Assembly: GCA_026874595.1 (NCBI GenBank)
Contig: CM049308.1
Location: 12,606,001-12,670,000, forward strand
From: Sipunculus nudus
Taxonomy: Eukaryota > Annelida > Sipuncula > Golfingiida > Sipunculidae
Reading direction: 5' to 3'
DNA length: 64,000 nt
This document shows, piece after piece, positions 22,060 to 34,135 of the stretch. Made by a program: the position numbers and the translations under genes. Under the pieces are notes generated by a model that had not been told where the DNA came from, did no database searches, and saw only the letters and a list, made by a program, of their open reading frames with translations. Each line of letters begins with the position of its first letter. The stretch's first letter is position 1.

Positions 22060-24030
22060 CGTTAACCAGGCACAAATCGTAACCGCTGGACCTAGAACCT
22101 TGTAACTTGGGATTCTGAGAGGTCCATAAAAAATCTCCTTGGAAACCAGAAATTAGGTCTCTGTTACCCATATCCTTCGAGCTATGTGGCCCCAAAGTAC
22201 CCCCCCGCAAAGTCAAAAATTTCATACAAAAACTTCAATATCTCATTAACTACTTGACTGATGGTCATGATTTTTGGCATACATATTGATCATGAGATGT
22301 TACATCATTTCCTGCAGACTGGTGGCGCCACCTGTATTTTTCGATTTTTTACAAATTTTTTTCTCTATTTTTGAGACCTTTAAAAATGTGAACATCTGTT
22401 AACAAGGCACAAATCATAAAGACTGGACTTAGAATCTTAATTCTTGACACACTGAGAGGTCCATGAAAAATCTCCTTGGAAACCAGAAATTAGGTCTCTG
22501 TTACCCATATCCTTTGAGCTATGGGGCCCCAAAGTACCCCCCAGAATAGTAAAAAATTTCATACAAAAACTTCAATATCTCAATAACTACATCACTGATG
22601 GTCTTCATTTTTGGCATACATATTGATCATGAGATGTTCGAACAGTTCCTGCAGACTGGTGGCGCCACCTATACTGTTTGATTTTTTACGATTTTTTCCT
22701 CTATTTTTGAGACCTTTGAGGATGCTGTCATCTGTTAGCGTGGCACAAATCGTAACGACTGGACCTAGAATCTTCATTTTCGACACACTGAGAGACCTAT
22801 GAAAAGTCTCCATGGAAACCAGAAATTAGGTCTCTGTTACCCATATCCTTTGAGCTATGGGGCCCAAAATTACCCCCCAGAATAGTAAAAAATTTCATAC
22901 AAAAACTTCAATATCTCATTAACTACATCACTGATGGTCATGATTTTCGACATACATATTGATCATGAGATGTTTCATCAGTTTGTGCAGACTGGTGGCG
23001 CCACCTGTATTTTTCAATGTTCACGAATTGTTTTCTCCATTTTTGAGACCTTTAAGGATGTAGTTATCTGTCAACAGGGTACAAATCGTAACGACTGGAC
23101 CTAGAATCTTCGTTCTTGACACACAGGGAGACCCATGATAAGTCTCCATGTAAACCTGAAATTTGGTCTCTGTTACCCATATCCTTTGAGCTATGGCACT
23201 CCAAAGTACAGCTCAGAATAATGGAAAATTTGATACAAAAGCTAAAGTATCTGAACAACTAATGCAGAGATAACCATAATTGTTTGCATGGATATTGATC
23301 ATGGAGTGTTTCATAAGTTTCTGCAGACTGGTGGCACCACCTGTATTTGTTCGTTTTTTTTTTACGAAATTTTTCTGTATTTTTGAGACCTTTAAAGATA
23401 TGAACATCTGTTAACAGGGCACAAATCATAAAAACTGGACCAAGAATCTTCATTCTTGACACACAGGGAGACCCATGAAAAGTCTCCATGGAAACTTGAA
23501 ATTAGGTCTCTGTTACCCATATTCTTTAAGCTGTATGGGTCCAAAATATCCCCCCCCCCCCCAGAATAATGGAAAATTTGATACAAAAACTGCAGTATTT
23601 CAATAACTACAACACTGATGGTCATGATTTTCGGCATACATATTGATCATGAGCTGTTCCATCAGTTTCTGCAGACTGGGTGTGCCACCTCTATTTTTTT
23701 TCAAATTTTTACGAATTTTTTTCTTTTTTTTGAGACCTTTAAAGATGTGGTTATCTGTCAACAGGGTACAAATCGCAACAACTGGACCTAGAATCTTCAT
23801 TCTTGTCATGCAAGGAGGCCCATGAAAGGTGCCTGTGGAAACTTGAAATTAGGTCTCTGTTACCCATATCCTTCAAGCTATAGGACTCCGAAGTATCCCT
23901 CCGAATAATGGACAATTTGATACAAAAACTGAAGTATCTGAACAACTAATGCAGAGATCACCATGATTTTTTGCATGGATATTGACCATTAAGTGTTTTT
24001 ATTAGTTTCTTCAGACTGGTGGAGCCACCT
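22060..24030 (+). repeat. Tandem array of ~340-bp family A monomers
   Basis: Six monomers have palindromic cores at 22321, 22658, 22994, about 23331, about 23674 and about 24018 (spacing 335-345). The first three cores are perfect GGTGGCGCCACC and later ones are mutated. Each monomer also has GGCACAAATCGTAACGACTGG, GAAATTAGGTCTCTGTTACC and TACCCCCCAGAATA-type blocks. All long open frames here are by-products of the repeat. Confidence 0.9.
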
Positions 24031-24038
24031 GTATTTTT

Positions 24039-24592
24039 GTATCCGCCAAAACGAAGTTTTGCGGATACTATGTTTTTGACCGAGTTCCTCCGCCGCGGTG
24101 GCGTTCGTTTCCAGAGAGCTCCTCGGAGACTAATGGACCGATTTTTCCCAAACTTACACCTATTATCGGGTCACATGTGAACTGGTGCCTAACCAATTTG
24201 CATTGACCTCTGACCTTTCCTCTCTATCCAGTGTCCATTTGTGGGTCTGTTTCCACTCATAAACCCTCATATCTCGGGAACCGTTTGACCGATCAGGGGT
24301 TACCTGCAAAGATTTTTGCACAGTGTTTGTCTGTTTGTCTGCCATGGGCAAAAATCGCTCATATACATGTAGTGGTTTGACTTTTCTGCCTAAAATTTTG
24401 CAGGTGTATACAACTTGGACAGCTTTCTGGATTTGTGGTAGGTGGCACAACCTACATACACATTTAGGCTGCAGACATTCATGCTAATATGCAACATACC
24501 TCACTCTATTTCCCCTTGCCACTAAATCCATGCCTCACTATCCGATTTTGGCAGATACATGTAGTCACTTGTCGGTTACCCGTATTCTAGTT
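24039..24592 (+). mobile_element. Helitron-like family B element, short intact copy
   Basis: It starts with the GTATCCGCC/GCGGATAC hairpin (24039-24068) and ends TTCTAGTT (CTAG at 24587-24590). It sits in the T-rich linker of a family A monomer. The left flank ends CCACCTGTATTTTT, and the right flank resumes with ACACATTTTTCTCTATTTTTGAG, as in uninterrupted monomers. It carries one monomer-like unit (24240-24470) but no ORF. This copy defines the ends used to recognise the other two. Confidence 0.7.
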
Positions 24593-24699
24593 TTAAAAGT
24601 TTACACATTTTTCTCTATTTTTGAGATATATAAATACAGTCTAAATCTTGGCCTGTTGGTTAATCTGTTTGATGCTTCAGTTGAATGGGTATATACTAC

Positions 24700-25416
24700 T
24701 GATACGATGTGGGGTGTGGGGATGTCCCCACACTGTATCACAAGCAGTGCTGATGTTGGTGGCTGACAATGTTCCAAGACCAATTTGATGATAGAAGCCT
24801 TTATTCACAGGACAGAGTCTGGGCCAGTCTTTGCTGAGGCCCTGCAGTGCCCAGCTAGACATGGTCCCTCTCTCTCTCTGACTCTCTGTGCGCACTACAG
24901 ATAGTTTTGTTACAGAACTGTCATGTGACATATGAGACCTACATATCCATATTTCTGCATTTCGTCATAAAAGCTAAACCTTATTGGATGACCCAAAGTA
25001 GGTCACAATTACATCAGAGTTATAAGTGTTCTTCCTCACTTCGTGAGATCTGATTCGACAAAAGTGCTACGGAAAATCCCAAGTCTGACCTGACATACAT
25101 CCAGTTATAGACTGACCTACAAGTCCTATTTCCAAACTCGTATAAACATAATCTGCCTGCCTCATCATAGAAACCAATTTAGAGCTAATTTGGGAGAGAA
25201 CATTTAGGCTCTACAAACATACTGAATTGCCATTAGATACTTGGTCGTCTGATGAACATTAATAATTCTTTGGCTCTGTCTGAATATCAGAACAGACTGA
25301 AACCAAGATTGATTTTTATTGTTTCTGAATGATTTTAGATCTTAATTAATGAAATATTGAAATATTCCTTTAAATATGTGTTAAGTCACATATACACCCT
25401 TTCTCACTCCATAACA
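24700..25416 (-). repeat. Left (3') LTR
   Basis: 717-bp LTR, 3' in transcription sense. It ends with intact TG...CA termini. Against the right LTR it shows a few substitutions and single-base indels (for example GTGTGGGG against GTCGGGG near the start). Confidence 0.85.
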
Positions 25417-27960
25417 TATCCCTCTGGTATTCAGAATGAGGCTCCGGCCTCATCGGCTAAGTCAGAGAAAAATGAGTTATTTCAAGAAGGATAACCGGAA
25501 TGTAGATGACAGAAATACATAATGTGTAAAGATCAAGATATACTGCATAAGTCTGAATTAACTGCGAGAACAGTAGCCAGAATGTGAATGAACTTGCTGG
25601 CACTAGTGACAGTGTGTTGGATATATGTCTGTAGAGAGTAAAGTATTACATCACTGAGGTGTAATAGATTGCACATATCAATATAGATGTGAAGTACATG
25701 AACATATGTCACAGTTCCAGATGTAACAATGTAAGGAATAAAGTAGTGCATGTTTTAAATTGATATGAGTACAACAACAATGCTTAAGCTGTCCTAAATA
25801 AGCTGAGAACAACATATATAATTATATAGCTATACATACATGTTCTAAAGACATTTTTTTTCGTGAATTGACAATCCTTAACTATCTTAAAGAGAAAATG
25901 CTGATTTGTAAGAAAATCAGGAACAACATTGCAACTATGATGACATAATTTGACATCTTAATATAAGCATTAAAACTTCAGATGTAAGTATGACACATCT
26001 AAATAGAATTAATAAATAAACATCTTAATAGATATGATGATAACATCATACACAGATTATACAAGTACTGTGCATACTGAATAAGCAATGGAATAAGTCA
26101 AAGTATGTGAACCATTTGAACATACAGTGAGTGATGTTGCATAAAGATGTTCTGTCGAACAGCAATATGCATTGCCAATTATAACAAGTGAATTAGCAAT
26201 GCCTGTAGCTAAACATATAATTCCTATGGAAAAAGTGATCATGAATTCCTAATCTGACAAAGTATATACTCTTGTGCCTAAGAGTTTAACATATACATAG
26301 GTACATGACAATCTGCTCTGTGTGTTGATCAGTACCAATGATTCAAAATACATCTTGGCTTTCATACTTGGCATTGGGACAAGTTGAATTGAGAATAATG
26401 GAAGGTTGATTTGCTACACCTTTAGCAAAACACAACTGGTGTATGGTACCAGCGGATAAGTACATGACAGACATGAGGTCATTCCTAACAACAGAGGAAT
26501 GATGTATATATATTCCCATTGATTGGCCAATTTTTGTGCATGAACAAGGCGAAATATGTGTGAAAATGTGATGAAAAATTAAATAATTCACTGACAGTTG
26601 CACGTATCGATCTAGACCATATGGATTTTGATGGTAATTTTATTGTGAGCTCATTATGTGTAAGATCAAACATACATCTGTAGAGTGATGATTTAAAGCA
26701 TATGATAAATGTTCAGGATCAAAATCCTTGTCACTCCACATTTTGGTTTATGGGTTAACAGTAGCATGAATGCATGACCAGAATGCATTTGCTCATGAAA
26801 CATGTTTGTCATAGTATGTGTAAATGTGAATTCCTATGAGAAGAATTCCTGGGCTAACCTTCATATTTTTGCCTGGCATATCCAGCTATTAATGAGGTTA
26901 TACATATCAAACCCTTGTTTTAGGCAATAATGTGACCACAGGTCAGTGCATTATTGATTTTTGGAGTCATCACACTCCCCAGTTTGTCCAATTCCCTATA
27001 TATTGGGGGGCTGCCTGTGAACCCGTGTTTGAGGACCAAACTGTGACAATTGAAAATAAGCATTGCATTGTGCTTTGGTGACACAATGTGCTACCATTCC
27101 ATTAAAATAAGCCAAGAGTACATTATCATACCTGTTGATTTGGTATGGACCAACACATGAGAAAATCTCAATATAAATGAATGCTAAAATGCTGATGGTT
27201 TTGCATATTGCTCCACTCTAGGAATTATTGTATTAAAATCAATACAGCCATTTGTGACATTGCATATTAACAACTGAGATAGACATAACTGCATCAAATC
27301 TAACATTGACAGTTCTACACCTTTTGCTGTGGTCTTGTAAACTTATTCCTAACCATATCAATAAGATAGAGACATTATATTATATCATATTACAACTATG
27401 ACACATCAATAAGAGAAAGTTATAGATTACTACATTCATATGAATATTTTTTTTTGTGTTTAGTTTTACAACATATTCATGCAAAATATTATGAAATGCC
27501 CCAAATTTACATTGGGCATGTAAAATTCAGAGTCTCTGGTTTTGTTTTTCATTACCTCAGGCAATCTTGTCTTTTTTGGGTCTTAAGTTGTCTTCTCTGC
27601 TGACTTGGGTGGTTTCTTTTTCTTCTTTGAGTCATGGTACGGGAGGTGATGCAGAAGATAGCGGTAGAACGGCAAATCTGCTTCTAGTAGTTGCAGGAAC
27701 ATAGCGAGGACTTGTTGTGAGATAACACACAGTGCACATGGTATGGCCAGTAGTATTGTTGACATAGGCCCGAAGCTGGCTTGTCCCGATATTGATTTTT
27801 TTTTTGTGGCTGGTCCAAACAATGATGATCTCAGGTTGAGATATCACAGCACTTTTTTTTAGCGAAAAAAGTCATTTTAGCAACTTTAAGTCACTTAAAG
27901 CAAAATAAGGCTCAACAGTGTCCTTGTGGTTTAAAGATCCAGAGAGAGTCTTTGATCTTC
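25417..27960 (-). other. Interior of the LTR element, no intact gene
   Basis: About 2.5 kb of AT-rich sequence without RT, protease, integrase or RNase H motifs in any frame. A short minus-strand frame at 27583-27822 (hydrophobic stretch, then a Lys-rich tail) has no family I recognise. A large non-coding interior between intact LTRs is the pattern of LARD-type derivatives. Confidence 0.6.
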
Positions 27961-28243
27961 TCAAGCAGAGCACTGAGAAACTGCAGCCAAGTTAAAGTTT
28001 GAAGAAAGAGTTCTTAGCAAAGTTTGATACCTTTCAGCAGCAGAGATGACATTCTTGATGTTAGGCTGTGATCCGGTACCTGGGTTGAAGTTCCAATGCA
28101 GTTGTGAGAAGGGAGACCAGTCAATGGCATCTGTGGCTGTGAGGGGTGGGGGGATCTTCATTCTTCACTCCAGCTGGCAGCATTGTTGGTTTTTCTGGCG
28201 CTGATGTGCTGGAAGTGAATCCCTGTTCATCCACCATAATGAT
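27961..28243 (-). pseudogene. Possible gag N-terminal remnant
   Basis: Directly downstream of the putative primer-binding site a frame begins MVETRSR and runs to a C-rich tract at about 28145-28160. The reading then has to change frame to continue through TDAIDWSPFSQLHWNF until a stop at 27961. Position and layout suggest the start of a gag gene that has been broken and truncated. I do not recognise a capsid domain. Confidence 0.4.
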
Positions 28244-28266
28244 ACGGGACCTGGTCTCCACCATAA

Positions 28267-28984
28267 TGATACAGATGTGGGGTCGGGGATGTCCCCACAC
28301 TGTATCACAAACAGTGCTGATGTTGGTGGCTGACAATGTTCCAAGACCAATTTGATGATAGAAGCCTTTATTCACAGGACAGAGTCTGGGCCAGTCTTTG
28401 CTGAGGCCCTGCAGTGCCCAGCTAGACATGGTCCCTCTCTCTCTCTGACTCTCTGTGCGCACTACAGATAGTTTTGTTACAGAACTGTCATGTGACATAT
28501 GAGACCTACATATCCATATTTCTGCATTTCGTCATAAAAGCTAAACCTTATTGGATGACCCAAAGAAGGTCACAATTACATCAGAGTTATAAGTGTTCTT
28601 CCTCACTTTCGTGAGATCTGATTCGACAAAAGTGCTACGGAAAATCCCAAGTCTGACCTGACATACATCCAGTTATAGACTGACCTACAAGTCCTATTTC
28701 CAAACTCGTATAAACATAATCTGCCTGCCTCATCATAGAAACCAATTTAGAGCTAATTTGGGAGAGAACATTTAGGCTCTACAAACATACTGAATTGCCA
28801 TTAGATACTTGGTCGTCTGATGAACATTAATAATTCTTTGGCTCTGTCTGAATATCAGAACAGACTGAAACCAAGATTGATTTTTATTGTTTCTGAATGA
28901 TTTTAGATCTTAATTAATGAAATATTGAAATATTCCTTTAAATATGTGTTAAGTCACATATACACCCTTTCTCACTCCATAAAA
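28267..28984 (-). repeat. Right (5') LTR
   Basis: 718-bp LTR, 5' in transcription sense, so it would carry the promoter. Just outside it on the interior side the segment CCACCATAATGATAC is locally duplicated (28228-28272). Confidence 0.85.
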
Positions 28985-29063
28985 CTACCATTCTGATGAT
29001 AAAATTTCCTTTTGCGAATCTCTTCCCAGTCAGCTGAGCGTCATGACCCATGGGTCACTTGTT

Positions 29064-29887
29064 ATATCTTCTCTTAAACATGTAGTGTCCGTAGACAGAA
29101 CATTGCCACCAATATTCATCATATGGTTAAACCAAAATGGTTGAAGTTTGTGCTCTGAAATTTTTTTCCTGATTCCCCTAGGGGAAGGTTGTTTACACAA
29201 CAAAGAGACTCACATGTGCAATGATTTTGAAAATTTCACCTAACTGCAAAACAAAGTGTACACCTGGTTGTGAACTAGACGTTTAGCTAATATGCTTCAT
29301 TTACAGACAGATGCATCAGGTGTTGGACTGTTGGCATGGGGGCAGCAATACTACAGTACCATGAAGATTAGATATTTCCAGTTGCTTAAATGCTAACAAG
29401 AAATTGTTACCCAGAGAACCACCATACTCCACACTAGATCATGAATGTTTGTGAATTTAGTTTTGACTGAGTGATAGGGTAACCCTCCAACTTTGTTCTT
29501 TACATGTGATGCCCATAAGATATGTTACAGTGTTATTCTGAAATTATATAATATATCTGGGGCAACACTTGTCAGAAACCATCCTCTTTGAGACTTTGAA
29601 GAAACACACATAGGAGTCCCTGCTTGGTGCCATATACAGGTGTTTTTCACACCTATATTGAGGCTGTACCTGAAGACCCAAACACCAGTTGTCATGGCCG
29701 GGCAGTTAAAAAATGACCAGTGTCAAACACTTGGGGTTGCAGTTCTACTAAGATTAGCCATAGTTAATTAACAAATCAATCACACAGTACAGTCACACTG
29801 ATCATCCCTACTACTAAGCATACACATGATATAGCCTGTTCGAAACATACATGCAGACTGCCACAAAGCCTGTAGTTTCCTATATAT
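29064..29887. other. Continuation of the older unit split by family A copy 1
   Basis: Contains the seventh TAGTGTCCGTAGACA motif (29083-29097), which otherwise occurs only left of 21990. No ORF, RNA or element terminus is visible. Confidence 0.4.
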
Positions 29888-29989
29888 AAAAACTATGTCT
29901 GCAGCCAAATTGTGTATGTAAGTTCCCCCCCCCCCCCCACCACAAAATCAAGAAAGCCGTCCAAGTTGTATAATGCAAAATTTAAGGCA

Positions 29990-30916
29990 GATAAGTCAAA
30001 CCACTACATGTATATGAGTGATTTTAGCCCGTGGCAGATAAACAGATGGACACTGAGCAAAAATGGTTGCAGGTGGCGCCACCAGTTTTGAGTATGATAA
30101 AGAGCTATGTGAGAACTATACACGTGCAAAACTTTGGCCCAATCTGTCAAACGGTTCCCAAGATATGAGCTTGGATGTCTGCTGCATAAACTAGAATGCA
30201 GGTGGTGCCACCTGTCATAAAATTAAGAGAGCTGTCGGGGATGTATAAACCTGCAAAATTTTAGGCAGATATGTCAAACCACTGCCAAAATATGAGTGAT
30301 TTTATCCTATGGAAGACAAACAGACGGAAGCTGTGCAAAAATGGCTGCAGATGGCGCCACCAGTTTTGCGTATGATAAAGAGCTATGTGAGATCTAAACA
30401 CATGCAAAATTTTGGCCCAATCGGTCAAATGGTTCCCCAGATATGAGCTTAGATGTCTGCAGCGTAAACGTGAATGTAGGTGGTGCCACCTGTCATAAAA
30501 TCAGAAAAGCTATCCATGATGTATACGCATGCCAAATTCAGGTGAATTAGTCAAGTCACTGCAGAGATATGAGTGATTTTAACCCAAGGCAGATGAACAG
30601 ATGGACACTGTGCAAACATGGCTGCAGGTGGCGCCACCAGTTTTGTGTATGATAAAGAGCTATGTGAGATCTATACACATGCAAAATTTTTGCCCAATCG
30701 GTCAAACGGTTCCCGAGATATGAGCTTGGATGTTTGCAGCGTAAACGTGAATGTAGGTCGCGCCACCTGTCATAAAATCAGAAAAGCTATCCAGGATGTA
30801 TACACATGCCAAATTTCAGGTGAATTAGTCATATCATTGCAGAGATATGAGTGATTTTAACCCAAGGCAGGCGAACAGATGGACACTGTGCAAACATGGT
30901 TGCAGATGGCGCCACC
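29990..30916 (-). repeat. Family B tandem monomers (~280 bp)
   Basis: Units share GGTGGCGCCACCAGTTTT, then GATAAAGAGCTATGTGAGAT, then GGTCAAACGGTTCCCGAGAT. A second, weaker core, GGTGGTGCCACC, occurs in between. Family B and family A monomers have different flanking sequence but the same 12-bp palindrome. Confidence 0.85.
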
Positions 30917-31019
30917 ATTTTTAGCTCAGCTGACTGAAAGTCATCTGAGCTATAGCGATCACTCTTTGTCCGTCGTCCGTCTGTCTGTCCGTCTGTCTGT
31001 CCCTCTGTCTGTCCGTTAA

Positions 31020-33230
31020 CCAGGCACAAATCGTAACCGCTAGAACTGGAATCTTCTTACTTGACATCCAGGGAGGTCCATGAAAAATCTCCTTGGAAAC
31101 CAGAAATTAGGTCTCTGTTACCCATATCCTTCGAGCTATGGGGCCCCAAAGTACCCCCCAGAAAAGTCCAAAATTTCATACAAAAACTTCAATATCTCAT
31201 TAATAACTTGACTGATGGTCATGATTTTTGGCATACATATTGATCATGAGAGGTTCCATCAGTTCCTGAAGACTGGTGGCGCCATCTGTATTTTCCGATT
31301 TTTTACGAATTTTTTTCTCTATTTTTGAGACCTTTAAAAATGTGAACATCTGTTAACATGGCACAAATCGTAATGACTGGACTTAGAATCTTCATTCTCG
31401 ACACACTGAGAGACCTATGAAGTCTCCATGGAAACCAGAAATTAGGTCTCTGTTACCCATATCCTTCCAGCTATGGGGCCCCAAACTACCCCCCAGAAAA
31501 GTAAAAAATTTCATACAAAAACTTCAATATCTCATTAAATACTTGACTGATGGTCATGATTTTTGTCATATATATTGATCATGAGATGTTCCATCACTTC
31601 CTGCAGACTGGTGGCGCCACCTGTATCGTTCAATTTTTTACGAATTTTTTTCTCTATTTTTGAGACCTTTCAAAATGTAAACATCTGTTAACAAGGCACA
31701 AATCGTAAAGACTGGACCTAGAATCTTCATTCTTAACACACTGAGAGACCTATGAAAAGTCTCCATGGAAACCAGAAATTAGGTCTCTGTTACCCATATT
31801 CTTCGAGCTATGGAGCCCCAAAGTACCCCCAAGAAAAGTAAAAAATTTCATACAAAAACTTCAATATCTCATTAACTACTTGACTGATGGTCATGATTTG
31901 TGGCATAACTATTGATCATGAGATGTGTCATCACTTCCTGCAGACTGGTGGTGCCACCTTTATTGTTCGATTTTTTACAATTGTTTCCTATATTTATGAG
32001 ACCTTTAAGGATGCTGTCATCTGTTAGCATGGCACAAATCGTAACGACTGGACCTAGAATCTTCATTCTTGACACACTGAGAGGTCCATGAAAAATATCC
32101 TTGGAAACCAGAAATTAGGTCTCTGTTGACCATATCTTGAGCTTTGGGGCCCCAAAGTAACCCCCCCCCCCCCCCCCCAAGTTGTCAAAAATTTCATACA
32201 AAAACTTCAATATCTCAATAACTACATCACTGATGGTCATGATTTTTGGCATACATATTGATTATGAAATGTTCCATCAGTTCCTGCAGACTTGTGGCGC
32301 CACCTGTATTGTTTGATTTTTTTACGATTTTTTCCTCTATTTTTGAGACCTTTAAGGATGCTGTCATCTGTTAACGTGGCACAAATCATAAGGATTTGGA
32401 CGTAGAATCTTCATTCTCGACACACTGAGAGACCTATGAAAAGTCTCCATGGAAACCAAAATTAGGTCTCTGTTACCCATATTCTTCGAGCTATGGAGCC
32501 CTAAAGTACCCCCAAGAAAAGTAAAAAATTTCATCCAAAACTTCAATATCTCATTAACTACTGGAATGAAGGTCATGATTTGTGGCATAACTATTGATCA
32601 TGAGATGTGTCATCTGTTCCTGCAGACTGGTGGCGCCACCTGTATCGTTCGATTTTTTACGATTTTTTTCCTCTATTTTTGAGACCTTTAAGGATGCTGT
32701 CATCTGTTAGCATGGCACAAATAGTAACGACTGGACCTAGAATCTTCATTCTCAACACACTAGAAGACCTATGAAAAGTCTCCATGGAAACCAGAAATTA
32801 GGTCTCTGTTACCCATATCCTTCGAGCAATGGGGCCCCAAAGTACCCCCCCAGAGTAGTCAAAAATTTCATACAAAAACTTCAATATCTCAATAACTACA
32901 TCACTGATGGTCATGATATTTGGCATACATATTGATTATGAGATGTTCCATCAGTTCCTGCAGACTGGTGGCGCCACCTATGTTATCTATCAAGAGGGTA
33001 CAAATTGCAACAACTGGACCTAGAAACTTCATTCTTGTCATGCAAGGAGGCCCATGAAGTGTGCCTGTGGAAACTTGAAATTAGGTCTCTGTTACCCATA
33101 TCCTTCAAGCTATAGGACTCTGAAGTATCCCTCAGAATAATGGACAATTTGATACAAAAGCTGAAGTATCTGAACAACTTATACGGAGATCATCATGATT
33201 CTTTGCATGGATATTGACCATTAAGTGTTT
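31020..33230 (+). repeat. Tandem array of family A monomers, copy 2
   Basis: Six to seven monomers of about 340 bp have cores near 31276, 31611, 31949, 32292, 32627 and 32968. Perfect and mutated GGTGGCGCCACC cores alternate. A C-run of about 18 bases lies at 32161-32178. Monomers are close in sequence to those at 22060-24030, so the two arrays share a recent ancestor. Confidence 0.9.
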
Positions 33231-34135
33231 TTAGCTCAGCTGACTGTAAGTCATCTGAAGTATCCCTCAGAATAATGGACAATTTGATACAAAAGCTCAA
33301 GTATCTAAACAACTATTGCAGTGATCTCGATTGATTCTTTGCATGGATATTAATCATGGAATGTGTCATCAGTTTCTGGAGTATGGTGGCGCCACCTGTA
33401 TTTTTTTTATTTTTAGGAATTTTTTTCTCTATTTTTGAGACCTCATAAGATGCAGTCATCTGTTAACATGGCATAAAAAAAGTAACAACTGGACCTAGAA
33501 TCTTCTCTCTTGACATCCTGAGAGGCCCATGAAAAGTTTCCTTAAAAACTTAAAATTAGGTCTCTGTTACCCATAACCTCTGAGCTATGGGGCTCCCAAG
33601 TACCCCCCAGAATAATGGAAAATTTGATACAAAAGCTCAAGTATCTGAACAATTAAAATATAATTATCACCATGATTCTTTGCATGGATATTGATCATGA
33701 AATGTTTCATCAGTTTCTGCATTCTGGTGGCGCCACCTGTATTTTTTCAATTTTTAGCTCAGCTGACTGAAAGTCATCTGAGCTGTAGGGATCACCTTTT
33801 GTCCGTTGTCCGTCCGGCCATCCAGGCGTCTGTGTGTTAACAGGGCACAAATCGTAACCGCTAGACCGGGAATCTTCTTACTTGAAATCCTGGGAGGTCT
33901 ATGGAAATTCTCCTTGTAAACCTGAAATTAGGTCACTGTGACCTATATTCTTTGAGCTATGGGGTTCTGAAGTACCCCCCAGAATAATGCAAAATTTTAT
34001 ACAAAAGCTCAAGTATCTGAACAACTAATGCATTAATCACCATGATTCTTTGCATGGATATTGATCATGGAGTGTTTCATCAATTTCTGGAGATTGGTGG
34101 CGCCACCTCTATTTTTTTTTATTTTTTACGATTTT

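Larger units (their letters stand above)
24700..28984 (-). mobile_element. LTR retrotransposon, non-autonomous, 4.3 kb
   Basis: Direct LTRs of 717 and 718 bp (24700-25416 and 28267-28984) begin TGATAC and end CATAACA (left) or CATAAAA (right, one mutated base). The 4-bp duplication CTAC flanks the element (24696-24699 and 28985-28988). On the minus strand, purine-rich AGAGGGATA lies just before the left LTR, as a polypurine tract should. TGGTGGAGACC lies three bases past the right LTR, as a primer-binding site should. LTRs differ at fewer than ten positions. The interior has only a gag-like fragment and no pol, so the element depends on enzymes in trans. Confidence 0.85.
21992..29063 (+). mobile_element. 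Helitron-like family A element, copy 1, with nested insertions
   Basis: The 5' end is a hairpin with TAGCTCAG and CTGAGCTA arms (21992-22022), followed by a GTCC-rich stretch. The body is tandem 340-bp monomers. The 3' end has GTCAGCTGAGCG, the inverse of the start, then the palindrome TGACCCATGGGTCA (29044-29057) and CTTGTT. Subterminal inverted repeats, a 3' palindrome and a tandem core are features of Helentron-associated elements (DINE-1, pearl). A family B element (24039-24592) and an LTR element (24700-28984) are nested inside. No Rep/helicase ORF is present. Confidence 0.65.

Noticed and set aside
22592-24000. Short frames repeated between the family A monomers
   Set aside because: The same peptides recur every monomer with frame breaks, without starts or splice signals. 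Repeat-derived.
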